Origin: an uncultured Gammaproteobacteria bacterium
Lineage (GTDB): Bacteria > Pseudomonadota > Gammaproteobacteria > GCA-001735895
Assembly: GCA_947260025.1 (NCBI GenBank)
Contig: CAMYON010000007.1
Coordinates: 1-63,359, forward strand
Direction of reading: 5' to 3'
DNA: 63,359 nucleotides
The notes beneath the pieces were generated by a model. The model searched no databases and was not told the DNA's origin. It saw only the letters and a program-made list of their open reading frames with translations. Shown one piece after another: positions 54,597 to 62,955 of this stretch (the first letter of the stretch is position 1; every line of letters starts with the position of its first letter). A program made the position numbers and the translations under genes.

Positions 54597-55835
54597 TCAC
54601 TCGATGTTCACTGGCCTGCGGATAGCGACCCCCTCGATCCGCCGGCTCGACGCCTTGATGATTTCCACTTCGAGATCATCGATCAAAAACACTTCCTTTT
54701 CCCGGGGAATATACTCGACCTTAGCCAGCACCCAGAAGCCCACCGTATCGGTGGGTTTACCCGGCAGGTCAATCCCGAAAAACTCCTCGACCGTGCGAAT
54801 CTCGGCAATGCCGTCGATGCTGATCTCATCGTCAGAGATAACCATCATTTCAACCGGCTCGACATCGGACTCATCGTAAATTTCGCCCACCAGCTCCTCC
54901 ATCAAGTCTTCCATGGTGACGACACCGCGCACCGTGCCGTACTCGTCAACCACGCTGGCAAACTGGCGATTCGATTCACGAAATTGCTGGAACAATTCGC
55001 TGATCTTTTGCTGCTGTGGCACGTACATCAGGTCGTGGGCGATATCGATCAGCCGTAACCCGGTTTTGCCCGCGACGACAGCTTCGAGCAGATCGCGCAA
55101 AAACAGGACTTTCTTTAAATTTCCGGCATGCGTTTCGTATAACGGGATTCGGGAAAAGGTACCACGGGTTACCTCGGACAGGGCCTCGTCGATCGTGAGC
55201 TCGCCGTCGAGAACAAAAATACGATCATTCGGCGTCATGACATCCCGTACGTGTAAATCGTTAAAGCTGAAAACACGTTCGATGATTTCGCGTTCCTCGG
55301 GTTCGATGGCGCCTTCCCGTTCGCCGTAATCAAGCATGCTGATAAATTCCGATTCGGTTACCACGGGATCCGACCGGCCGCCGGTAACCCGGTGCACCCA
55401 GCTGGTGAAATGCCCGAATATCCACACCAGCGGATAAATCATGCGCATGAATCCGAGCAGCGGCGTGGCGATAACCAGCGAAATACGCTCCGAGAATCGC
55501 GTTGCCAGACTCTTCGGCGTAATCTCGCCAAACACCAGGATCAGCAACGTCAGCACGCCAACTGCAATCCCGGGACCCGCCGTACCAAACAGGCGCGTGG
55601 CGATCACGGTGGCCAATACCGAGGCGCCAATATTGACGATATTGTTGCCGATCAGGATGGTTGTCAGCATACGCGACGGGTCCTTCTTGAGCCGAGCCAG
55701 CGCCCTGGAACCCGACCGGCCTTCCTTGACCAGCGCATCGACCCTGGCCATCGAGATCGCTACCAGCGCCGTCTCGGACCCGGAGAACACGCCCGACAAA
55801 ATCAGCAGTAAAACAAGTATGATGGATTCGCCCAA
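54597..55835 (-). CDS. CNNM/CorC-family ion transporter (DUF21, CBS pair, CorC-HlyC)
   Basis: A 412-residue membrane protein if started at TTG 55835 (LGESIILVLLLILSGVFSGSE, the family N-terminus). An ATG at 55946 gives 449 residues with an atypical polar leader; I prefer the former, with modest confidence. The DUF21 domain covers about 1-190 (ILIGNNIVNIGASVLAT, VFGEITPKSLA), followed by two CBS motifs (MTPNDRIFVLD, VVDEYGTVRGVVTMEDLMEELVGEI) and the C-terminal CorC_HlyC domain. The group includes Mg2+ exporters and their relatives; the real ion here is unproven. Sits alone. Confidence 0.88.
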   Translation of the reverse strand: MGESIILVLLLILSGVFSGSETALVAISMARVDALVKEGRSGSRALARLKKDPSRMLTTILIGNNIVNIGASVLATVIATRLFGTAGPGIAVGVLTLLILVFGEITPKSLATRFSERISLVIATPLLGFMRMIYPLVWIFGHFTSWVHRVTGGRSDPVVTESEFISMLDYGEREGAIEPEEREIIERVFSFNDLHVRDVMTPNDRIFVLDGELTIDEALSEVTRGTFSRIPLYETHAGNLKKVLFLRDLLEAVVAGKTGLRLIDIAHDLMYVPQQQKISELFQQFRESNRQFASVVDEYGTVRGVVTMEDLMEELVGEIYDESDVEPVEMMVISDDEISIDGIAEIRTVEEFFGIDLPGKPTDTVGFWVLAKVEYIPREKEVFLIDDLEVEIIKASSRRIEGVAIRRPVNIE

Positions 55836-56078
55836 GTTATTATTGCCCGAAGAAATAACAGAAGGTCGATGATACTTGCGAACGGCCCAAGCATAAAGCG
55901 GCGATCGATCGCGGGCTATCGGGTTCGTTTCCCCGTGGTTTCGCATTTACCAATAATTCTTGCCGGGTGTTTTTTCCTGGCCGTAGATTGCCAGTCGTGT
56001 TTATTTGATGAAGGCCTGTTTCGGGTGGCACCGCAGACACCCAGGTGGGCATGTATCTGTATCGATTAACCACGGCTC

Positions 56079-57218
56079 TCATTTCTGCTCGAGATACTGC
56101 TCGTAACGCGCGATAAACCCGGGTGACAAGACACGCAATCGCTCCATGTCCACCCTGCCCGACCGCGTCAGGTAGCTGAAAGCGAATTCCAGCGGCGGTA
56201 GCGCCATACGGCTGCCGAAGTCGTCGTACCAGCGCGCCGAGGTGTTGGCGGCATCGACCAGCTTGCGCGCGATTGGCTGCCGCTGCTGCTGAAAATCGAC
56301 CAGCGCGTCTTCGACATCGTTTTTTTCGTCGAGCGCTCCTACCAGTGCGATGGCATCCTCGAGCGCGAGACGAGTCCCCGAGCCGATCGAGAAGTGAGCG
56401 GTGTGCGCGGCGTCGCCCAGGATAACGCGTTTACCCGACACCCAGTTGTCGCACCACAAGCGTGGAAATCGTCGCCAGATCGAATGGTTCGCGAGCAGCG
56501 GCGCTCCGTCCAGCGTATCCGCGAACAGCTCGGCACAAACCCGCGCGCTCTGATGTTCATCCATTTTATCGAAGCCATGGGCCAGGTAACTGTCGTGATC
56601 GCATTCGACGATAAAGGTGCTCATGCGCGGCGCGTAGCGGTAGTGATGCGCATTCAGCGCGCCCCGATCATCGCGGATGAAAGTCTGTGTCAGGGTGTCG
56701 AAGGATCGCGGGCAGCCGAACCAGGCGAAATGATTGCTGAAGTAATCGATCCTCGGTGCAAAGGCGGCCTCATCGCTACGGCGAAGCAGCGAGTTGAGCC
56801 CGTCCGCGCCGATCACCAGGTCGGCGTCGAGCTCGTCGAGACTTTCGATCGCATGATCGAAACGCAACTCTACCCCCAGATCGGCCGCGCGCCGTTGTAA
56901 AAACTGGAGCAGCTGCAGGCGCCCGATCGCGGCAAAACCGATACCGTCGAGGGTGACCGTTTCGCCTTCCAGCGACAGGGTCATGTTGCGCCAGCGTTCC
57001 ATCAAGGGCGTGATCAGGGCATGGGTTTCGGGATCGTCGGCCTGCAGGAAATCGAGCGCGGTGTCGGAAAACACGACGCCAAAGCCGAAGGTAGCGTCGG
57101 CCGGATTCTGCTCGCTCACCCGGACCCGGGTTTGCGGCAGGCGCGACTTGAGCAGAATCGCGCTATACAGGCCAGCGGGTCCCGCACCGACGATTTCGAC
57201 TCGCTTCAGCCCGATCAT
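56079..57218 (-). CDS. FAD-dependent monooxygenase, aryl-CoA hydroxylase type
   Basis: A 379-residue flavin monooxygenase. FAD fingerprint VEIVGAGPAGLYSA near 7-20, ADLVIGADGLNSLLRR in the middle and GDAAHTAHFSIGSGTRLALEDA near 272-293. Details such as FGFGVVFSDTALDFLQADDPE recall the hydroxylase half of salicyloyl-CoA 5-hydroxylase and 2-aminobenzoyl-CoA monooxygenase. Those are about 770 residues with a C-terminal OYE-like domain, which is absent here. The upstream CoA ligase and importer suggest an aromatic acid is activated, then hydroxylated as its CoA ester. Confidence 0.85.
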   Translation of the reverse strand: MIGLKRVEIVGAGPAGLYSAILLKSRLPQTRVRVSEQNPADATFGFGVVFSDTALDFLQADDPETHALITPLMERWRNMTLSLEGETVTLDGIGFAAIGRLQLLQFLQRRAADLGVELRFDHAIESLDELDADLVIGADGLNSLLRRSDEAAFAPRIDYFSNHFAWFGCPRSFDTLTQTFIRDDRGALNAHHYRYAPRMSTFIVECDHDSYLAHGFDKMDEHQSARVCAELFADTLDGAPLLANHSIWRRFPRLWCDNWVSGKRVILGDAAHTAHFSIGSGTRLALEDAIALVGALDEKNDVEDALVDFQQQRQPIARKLVDAANTSARWYDDFGSRMALPPLEFAFSYLTRSGRVDMERLRVLSPGFIARYEQYLEQK

Positions 57219-57264
57219 GGCTGATCACCTTCAACGCACACTCGCGGCCTCCCCGTGGCCCGGA

Positions 57265-57301
57265 AGATTCCCGCTTTAGCAGCGGTCCGAAACATCGGGA
57301 T
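57265..57301. repeat. Third copy of the REP-like element
   Basis: AGATTCCCGCT (57265-57275) and GCGGTCCGAAACATCGGGAT (57282-57301). The latter matches 18 of 20 bases with 30901-30920. It lies in the 119-base gap between livF and the monooxygenase gene; I see nothing else there. Confidence 0.6.
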
Positions 57302-57337
57302 AACGGCAGGAATCAGGAGCCTGGCAAGCACGACGAG

Positions 57338-58045
57338 TCAGATCCCCAGGTAACGGGCCTTTAGCCCGGCGTCGCCGGTAAGCTCGTCGGAATCGCCTTC
57401 CCAGACAACCTGCCCTTTTTCGATAATGAAATGGCGGTCAGCAATGTGCGCCAGCTCGTCGATATTCTTGTCTATCAGCAGAATCGTCAGCCCGCTTTGC
57501 TTCAACTGTTCCAGCCGGCGCCAGATCTCCTGCCGTATCAGCGGTGCCAGCCCCTCGGTGGCCTCGTCGAGGATCAATAAGCGCGGATTCAGCATCAGGG
57601 CACGGCCGATGGCGAGCATTTGCTGTTCGCCGCCGGAGAGCTGGATGCCCTGGTTATCGAGGCGCTCCCGCAGCCGCGGGAAAAAGTCGAGCACTTTGTC
57701 GAGGGTCCAGGGATCGGCGCTGCCGCTGAAGTTCGCGGCCGTGGCGACCAGGTTCTCGCGCACGCTCAGGTTCGGGAATACCTGCCTGCCTTCCGGCACC
57801 AGGCCGATGCCGAGCTGCGCCACCTCGTAGGCGGGCCTGCCGTTGACAAGCTCGCCGTCGAAACGGATTTCCCCGCTGCGGCTCGACAGCGTACCGATGA
57901 TGGAGCCCACGGTCGTGGTTTTCCCCATGCCGTTGCGCCCGAGCAGCGTCGTTACCTCGCCCTGCTGGCAGCGCAGGCTCATGCCGAACAGCGCCTGGAT
58001 CGTGCCGTAAAAGGTTTCGACGTTACTGAGTTCAAGCATGGCCAT
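57338..58045 (-). CDS. livF: Branched-chain-type ABC importer 2, ATPase (LivF-like)
   Basis: A 235-residue ATPase, about the size of E. coli LivF, starting MAMLELSNVETFYGT (ATG at 58039 is also possible). Walker A GRNGMGKTT near 36-44, signature LSGGEQQMLAIGRAL and Walker B LLILDEATEGLAP follow. Its start overlaps livG by up to 14 bases. It is the last gene of the importer set in the second aromatic cluster. Confidence 0.94.
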   Translation of the reverse strand: MAMLELSNVETFYGTIQALFGMSLRCQQGEVTTLLGRNGMGKTTTVGSIIGTLSSRSGEIRFDGELVNGRPAYEVAQLGIGLVPEGRQVFPNLSVRENLVATAANFSGSADPWTLDKVLDFFPRLRERLDNQGIQLSGGEQQMLAIGRALMLNPRLLILDEATEGLAPLIRQEIWRRLEQLKQSGLTILLIDKNIDELAHIADRHFIIEKGQVVWEGDSDELTGDAGLKARYLGI

Positions 58046-58784
58046 CGCCGAGGTAAGCCTTCTGCACTTCGTGGTTGTTGCGAATGTTCTCTACGGTATC
58101 GGTCGCGATGATATGGCCGTTCACCAGCACCGATAACCGGTCCGCCAGGCTGAAAACCGCGTCCATATCATGCTCCACCAGCAGGATCGTGATGTCGCCC
58201 TTGAGCGAATTCAGGATATCGACCATCATCGCGCCCTCTTCCTTGCCCATGCCGGCCATCGGCTCATCGAGCAGCAGCATGCGCGGTTTCATCGCCAGCG
58301 CCATCGCGACTTCCAGCTGGCGCTGCTCGCCGTGGGAGACGTTGGCGGCAGTGCGATCGGCGCGATCGTCGAGGCCCACCGCGGCCAGGCTTTCCATGGC
58401 GGCCGACTCCATCTCGCGGTCCGCGCTCACCGGCGCCCAGAATCGGAACGAATGCCCGCTGGTTCCCTGTACCGCCAGCATCACGTTCTGCAGCAGCGTC
58501 ATCGGCATCACCACGCTGGTGATCTGGAAAGAGCGCGCCAGCCCCTCGTGCGCGCGGCGCGCCGTGTTGTAGCCGGTGATGCTATGGCCGCCAAACTCGA
58601 TCTCGCCGCTGTCCGGTTTTATCTGCCCCGATAATTGCGCGATCAGCGTCGTCTTACCGGCGCCGTTGGGCCCGATGATGGCGTGGATCAGGCCCTGTTC
58701 GACCGACAGGTTGACGTTATCGGTGGCGATGATACCGCCGAAATGCTTGTTCAACTGGTGGATCTTCAGCAGTTGCTCAGCCAT
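58032..58784 (-). CDS. livG: Branched-chain-type ABC importer 2, ATPase (LivG-like)
   Basis: A 250-residue ATPase with Walker A GPNGAGKTT near 38-46, Q-loop LARSFQITSVVMPMT, signature VSHGEQRQLEVAMAL and Walker B MLLLDEPMAGMGKEEG, the LivG pattern. It overlaps livM by 8 bases and livF by 14, a tightly coupled operon. Confidence 0.94.
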   Translation of the reverse strand: MAEQLLKIHQLNKHFGGIIATDNVNLSVEQGLIHAIIGPNGAGKTTLIAQLSGQIKPDSGEIEFGGHSITGYNTARRAHEGLARSFQITSVVMPMTLLQNVMLAVQGTSGHSFRFWAPVSADREMESAAMESLAAVGLDDRADRTAANVSHGEQRQLEVAMALAMKPRMLLLDEPMAGMGKEEGAMMVDILNSLKGDITILLVEHDMDAVFSLADRLSVLVNGHIIATDTVENIRNNHEVQKAYLGDGHA

Positions 58785-59745
58785 CGCCGGCCCTCTTGCG
58801 ATCCAGCAGGCTCAGCCAGCCGTCGATACCGCCCTTGCCGAACAGCACCAGCGCCACCAGCATGGCGCCGAAAATCAGGTGCCAGTAAATCGTGATCAGC
58901 GACAGGAATTCTTCCAGCAGCACGAACGCGATGGTGCCGACGAGCGGGCCGAAAAAGGTGCCGGCCCCGCCGATGATCACCATGAATATCAGTTCGCCGG
59001 AACGCGCCCAGCCGATCATGTCAGGGCTGATGAAACCGGTGAAGTTACCCAGCAGCACGCCGGCCAGGCTGCACATCATTGCCGATATCATGTAGCACAC
59101 CAGGCGGTAGCGATAGGTATTGAATCCCAGCGCCTGCATGCGCTGCTCGTTGAACTTGGAACCGACGATGACGCGACCGAAGCGGGCATGCACCAGTCGC
59201 CGGACAAAAAACAGGCTGAGTAACAGCAGGCCGAATATCCAGTAGTAAAGGCTGGTGCTACCGTCCATGCTCAGCCATGCGGGAAATTCGCTGCGCGAGT
59301 AAATGACCAGCCCGTCATCGGCGCCATACTCCTCGAGACTCAGAAACGTGAAGTACACCATCTGGCTGAACGCCATCGTAATCATGATGAAATACACGCC
59401 TTTGGTGCGCAGGCTGATGGCGCCGGTAACGAAGGCGAACGCCGCGCTGACCGACAGCGCCAGCGCCAGGTGCAGCCAGCCGCTGTAATAGTCGTAGTAA
59501 GACGGAATGCCGACGCTATAGGCGCCGATACCGATGTAGGCCGCGTGCCCGAGGCTGACCATGCCGCCGAAACCCAGGATCAGGTTCAGGCTGACGACCG
59601 CGATCGCCAGGATTAGCGCCCGGCTCAGCAGGTCGAGATAAAAAGGCTGGTTGATCCACTCGAACACGAAGGGCGCGGGCGCCAGGATCAGCAATATGAC
59701 GGCATAAACCCTGCCGGATACGGTCTGCGGCAACCAGTTCATCAC
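58777..59745 (-). CDS. livM: Branched-chain-type ABC importer 2, permease (LivM-like)
   Basis: A 322-residue permease with about nine helices and the LivM segments VVSLNLILGFGGMVSLGHAAYIGIGAYS-like near 48-75 and VIIGGAGTFFGPLVG near the end, with the coupling loop KFNEQRMQALGFNTYRYRL. It starts within the last 4 bases of livH and ends inside livG. Confidence 0.94.
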   Translation of the reverse strand: MMNWLPQTVSGRVYAVILLILAPAPFVFEWINQPFYLDLLSRALILAIAVVSLNLILGFGGMVSLGHAAYIGIGAYSVGIPSYYDYYSGWLHLALALSVSAAFAFVTGAISLRTKGVYFIMITMAFSQMVYFTFLSLEEYGADDGLVIYSRSEFPAWLSMDGSTSLYYWIFGLLLLSLFFVRRLVHARFGRVIVGSKFNEQRMQALGFNTYRYRLVCYMISAMMCSLAGVLLGNFTGFISPDMIGWARSGELIFMVIIGGAGTFFGPLVGTIAFVLLEEFLSLITIYWHLIFGAMLVALVLFGKGGIDGWLSLLDRKRAGDG

Positions 59746-60665
59746 TTCATCCCGGCCGGCGGGAACAGGCCCTGCGGGCGAAAGGCGAGCACCGCGGCCA
59801 TCAGGATATAAATCAACATCGCCGACAGCGCCGGCGCCGCGGTCTCGGCGTAGGTAACAGGCATCGCAAGATTCAACACGACGTCGAGATAGGAGCGGCT
59901 CATGGTATCGATCAGACCGAGGAGCAGCGCGGCGTAGAAGGCGCCCTTGACCGAGCCGATACCGCCGACGATGACGACCACGAAGGCGACGATGATGATG
60001 TCGTTACCCATACCGATACTGGCCTCGGTAATCGGTGCGATCAGCATGCCGGCGAGCCCGGCCATCGCCGCGCCGAGCGCGAACACGAACAGGAACAGGC
60101 GGTTGATGTTGATGCCGAGCGCTTCGACCATGGTGCGATTCGAAGCGCCGGCGCGGATCAGCATCCCGAGCCGGGTTTTGGTTACCAGTACGAACAGGAT
60201 AGCCGCCACCAGCAGCCCGGCGACAATAATCAGCGTGCGATAAACCGGAAACACCAGGCTTCCCACGGTGATCTGCCCGTTGAGCACGTCGGGCAGCGGG
60301 ATCGCCATGCCGGCGGCGCCCCAGATCAGGTGCACCAGCGTGTCGAAAATCAGGATCAGGCCGAAGGTAACGAGCACATGATCGAGGTGATCGGCGCGGT
60401 ACAGTTTGCGCGCGATGAACCACTCGACCAAAGCTCCAACGGCAAACATACCGACCAGGCCAAACACAATGCCGGCCAGGAACGAACCGCTCTTGGCCAC
60501 CACGCTGCCGCAGAAATAGGCGCCGATCATGTAAAACGAGCCGTGCGACAGGTTGATAAAGTCCATGATGCCGAAGATCAGCGTCAGGCCCGACGCCAGC
60601 AGGAACAGCAGCAGCCCGAGCTGCAGTCCGTTCAGCAATTGTGTTATCAACAGGTTCCAGTCCAT
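59742..60665 (-). CDS. livH: Branched-chain-type ABC importer 2, permease (LivH-like)
   Basis: A 307-residue permease with about eight helices: the start ITQLLNGLQLGLLLFLLASG, FGIMDFINLSHGSFYMIGAY near 30-49, TKTRLGMLIRAGASNRTMVE coupling loop and GGIGSVKGAFYAALLLGL. The binding-protein gene lies just upstream, separated by a hairpin at 60696-60722. Confidence 0.94.
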   Translation of the reverse strand: MDWNLLITQLLNGLQLGLLLFLLASGLTLIFGIMDFINLSHGSFYMIGAYFCGSVVAKSGSFLAGIVFGLVGMFAVGALVEWFIARKLYRADHLDHVLVTFGLILIFDTLVHLIWGAAGMAIPLPDVLNGQITVGSLVFPVYRTLIIVAGLLVAAILFVLVTKTRLGMLIRAGASNRTMVEALGININRLFLFVFALGAAMAGLAGMLIAPITEASIGMGNDIIIVAFVVVIVGGIGSVKGAFYAALLLGLIDTMSRSYLDVVLNLAMPVTYAETAAPALSAMLIYILMAAVLAFRPQGLFPPAGMK

Positions 60666-60695
60666 ACAACCGGCCTAGAAAAGCGGATCGAAGAT

Positions 60696-60722
60696 AGAGG
60701 CGCCCGGATCCCGGGCGCCTCT
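60696..60722 (-). terminator. Hairpin between binding-protein gene and livH (importer 2)
   Basis: The arms 60696-60707 and 60711-60722 pair perfectly (12 bp, 3-base loop). It lies 8 bases after the binding-protein stop, with no T-run, so it probably trims expression of the membrane components relative to the binding protein. Confidence 0.6.
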
Positions 60723-60729
60723 GCTCAGA

Positions 60730-61920
60730 TTACATCTTGCAGTCTTTGGCGTAGGGATCCTGGTGGTTGGTCAGGACGGTAGACACGATCCGCGTGGTCC
60801 AGCGGCCCTGGTCGTCTTCGACGACTTCACGCAGGTAGAAATTCTGAATCGGCATGTGGTTGTTGCCGTAGCTGTACTTGCCACGCACCGAATCGAAATC
60901 GGCCGCCTTCAGCGCCGCGCGCACCGCGTCCTTGTCGTCGAGGTTGCCACCCACCTTCTCGACCGCGCTCTTGATCAGCATGATCGCGTCGTAGGATTGC
61001 GCGCCGTAGAAAGACGGATACTTGCCGTGCTTCTTCAGGTAGTCGCCAACGAAGCGCTGGTTGGCGGCATTCAGTATGTCGGGCGACCATTCCTGGGTAT
61101 TCTTCGATCCGAGCACGCCGGACAGGCCGCCGGCCTGCAGCTTCGGCAGCGCGATCGAATCGACGGTGAACACCGAGTACAGGTCCATCTTGCCCTGCAG
61201 GCCCGCCTGCTGGTACTGCTTGATGAAGGCGCCACCGGCCTTGCCGGGATAGAAGACGAAGATGCCTTCCGCACCCGAGGCCTTGGCCTTGGCGAGTTCC
61301 GCGGAAAAATCGAGCTGCGCATCGGCGCCCCACTTGGTCATGTCCTTGCCCAGTACTTTACCCTTGAAGGTGGACTCGACGCCGCGCACCATGTCTTTGC
61401 CGGCGGCATAGTTCGGTGCCATGACGTAGATCGACTCGACGCCTTTCTGGTTCAGGTGTTCACCCATCGCCATCGGCGTCTGATCGTTCTGCCAGGAGGT
61501 CGAAAAGAAGTTCTTGTGACAACGCTTGCCAGCCATCTGCGACGGACCGGCATTGGCGCTGATGAGGAACTTGTCCGCGTCGAGTACCGACTTGGCCGAG
61601 GCCAGCAGCACGTGCGACCAGATGTAACCGGTGACGAAATCGACATCGTCCTGCTTCACCAGCTTGTCGGTTTTTTGCTTGCCGACATCGGGCTTGAAAC
61701 CGTCGTCTTCCATGATCAGCTCGACATCGAGGTTACCCATCTTGCCGCCGATGTGTTCCATCGCCAGCTCGACCGAGTTTTTCATGTCTTCACCGATAAC
61801 GGCGGCCGGGGTCGTCAGGGTCGTGACGAAACCGATCTTGACGCTGTCAGCCTGGGCGGCGCCCGTCATGATAACCGCGCTCGCAATTACGGCTGTTCGA
61901 ATTAACTTAGATAACATCAT
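60730..61920 (-). CDS. ABC importer 2 periplasmic substrate-binding protein (Liv-type)
   Basis: A 396-residue exported protein with signal peptide ending TGAAQADS and a type I periplasmic-binding fold (VKIGFVTTLTTPAAVIGEDMKNSVELAMEHIGG). GGAG lies upstream; the second ATG (61917) has the better spacing, so the start may be one codon later. The mature form has features of the aromatic-acid group of Liv-type binders, but I cannot name the ligand. A 6-bp hairpin at 61950-61964 precedes it. Confidence 0.93.
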   Translation of the reverse strand: MMLSKLIRTAVIASAVIMTGAAQADSVKIGFVTTLTTPAAVIGEDMKNSVELAMEHIGGKMGNLDVELIMEDDGFKPDVGKQKTDKLVKQDDVDFVTGYIWSHVLLASAKSVLDADKFLISANAGPSQMAGKRCHKNFFSTSWQNDQTPMAMGEHLNQKGVESIYVMAPNYAAGKDMVRGVESTFKGKVLGKDMTKWGADAQLDFSAELAKAKASGAEGIFVFYPGKAGGAFIKQYQQAGLQGKMDLYSVFTVDSIALPKLQAGGLSGVLGSKNTQEWSPDILNAANQRFVGDYLKKHGKYPSFYGAQSYDAIMLIKSAVEKVGGNLDDKDAVRAALKAADFDSVRGKYSYGNNHMPIQNFYLREVVEDDQGRWTTRIVSTVLTNHQDPYAKDCKM

Positions 61921-62115
61921 TGCTCTCCTCTGGAGTTGTTTTAATAATCGGTGGCGAGGCCACCTGCTTTAGCCTGAGGCATTGTCATGCCCGATTCTTC
62001 GGGAACTCGAATTCCAGTTATTCGAACTTCCGGTTGTTATGGTGTCCGTTCAGCGACGGATCGTTGCTGCAACTATAAATCCATTCTTCGGGATTAGGCA
62101 GCATTATATTGAAAT

Positions 62116-62955
62116 TCAGGCATAAAAGCCTGCCTGATCTGCATCCGCACTCGAAACCGCCTGCCGCAGGAAGCGCGCGCTGATATCGATCAGCTGCTGC
62201 GGCCGATCCCGGTGCGGCGAATGACCGCAAGCGGCAAGCTCGACGACCTCGGTCTGCGCCGCCCGCCGGGCGATACCGTGAATCTGCTCGAGGCTACCGT
62301 ACTCGTCATCCAGCCCCTGCACCGCGAGCAGCGGGCACTCGATGGCGGCCAGCTCGTTCTCGATCGACCAGTCGCGAAACGCCGGCAGCAGCCAGATATC
62401 GTTCCAGCCCCAGAACGCCGAATCGGGATCACTATGATAGCGCCCGAGTCGTTGTCTCAAATCCGTTTCCAGGTAGGTTGTCCGCGCCCGTTCGATACTG
62501 TCGATGGTAACGTCCTCCACCATAATATGAGGCGATAACACGATTGCGCCGCCAGCCCGATGGGGATAAGCGGCGGCATACAGCAGCGCGATCGAACCGC
62601 CGTCGCTATGCCCGAAAAACCAGGGAGGACTACCGCCGCTATCGATCCGCAGCGCCGCCAGCAGGGCCGGCAGCACGTCATAGGCCTGCCGATGCATGAA
62701 ATCGACGTCCCAACTCTCATCCGGCGCACGCGGAGTCGATTGCCCGTACCCGGGACGCGAATAGACCAGGCCGCGGCAGTCGAGCGCCTCGCATAAACGT
62801 CCGGGAAAATCTTTCCACATCGCCAGCGAACCCAGGCCCTCGTGCAAGAAAACCAGCAGCGGGACCGAGGCCTCATCGGCTCCGACCCACTGGTACTCGA
62901 TTTTCAGTTCGCGCTCGCGTGACTCGATCGTGACGAACTCGATCGCGCCGGTCAT
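62116..62955 (-). CDS. Alpha/beta hydrolase (aryl/acyl-CoA or ester hydrolase)
   Basis: A 279-residue hydrolase with the oxyanion region LVFLHEGLGSLAMWKDFP near 33-50, nucleophile elbow GHSDGGSIALLYA and a C-terminal His in AACGHSPHRDRPQQL. It is co-translated with the CoA ligase (ATGA overlap at 62952-62955). In similar clusters such enzymes are thought to recycle CoA thioesters; this is an inference. Confidence 0.88.
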   Translation of the reverse strand: MTGAIEFVTIESRERELKIEYQWVGADEASVPLLVFLHEGLGSLAMWKDFPGRLCEALDCRGLVYSRPGYGQSTPRAPDESWDVDFMHRQAYDVLPALLAALRIDSGGSPPWFFGHSDGGSIALLYAAAYPHRAGGAIVLSPHIMVEDVTIDSIERARTTYLETDLRQRLGRYHSDPDSAFWGWNDIWLLPAFRDWSIENELAAIECPLLAVQGLDDEYGSLEQIHGIARRAAQTEVVELAACGHSPHRDRPQQLIDISARFLRQAVSSADADQAGFYA

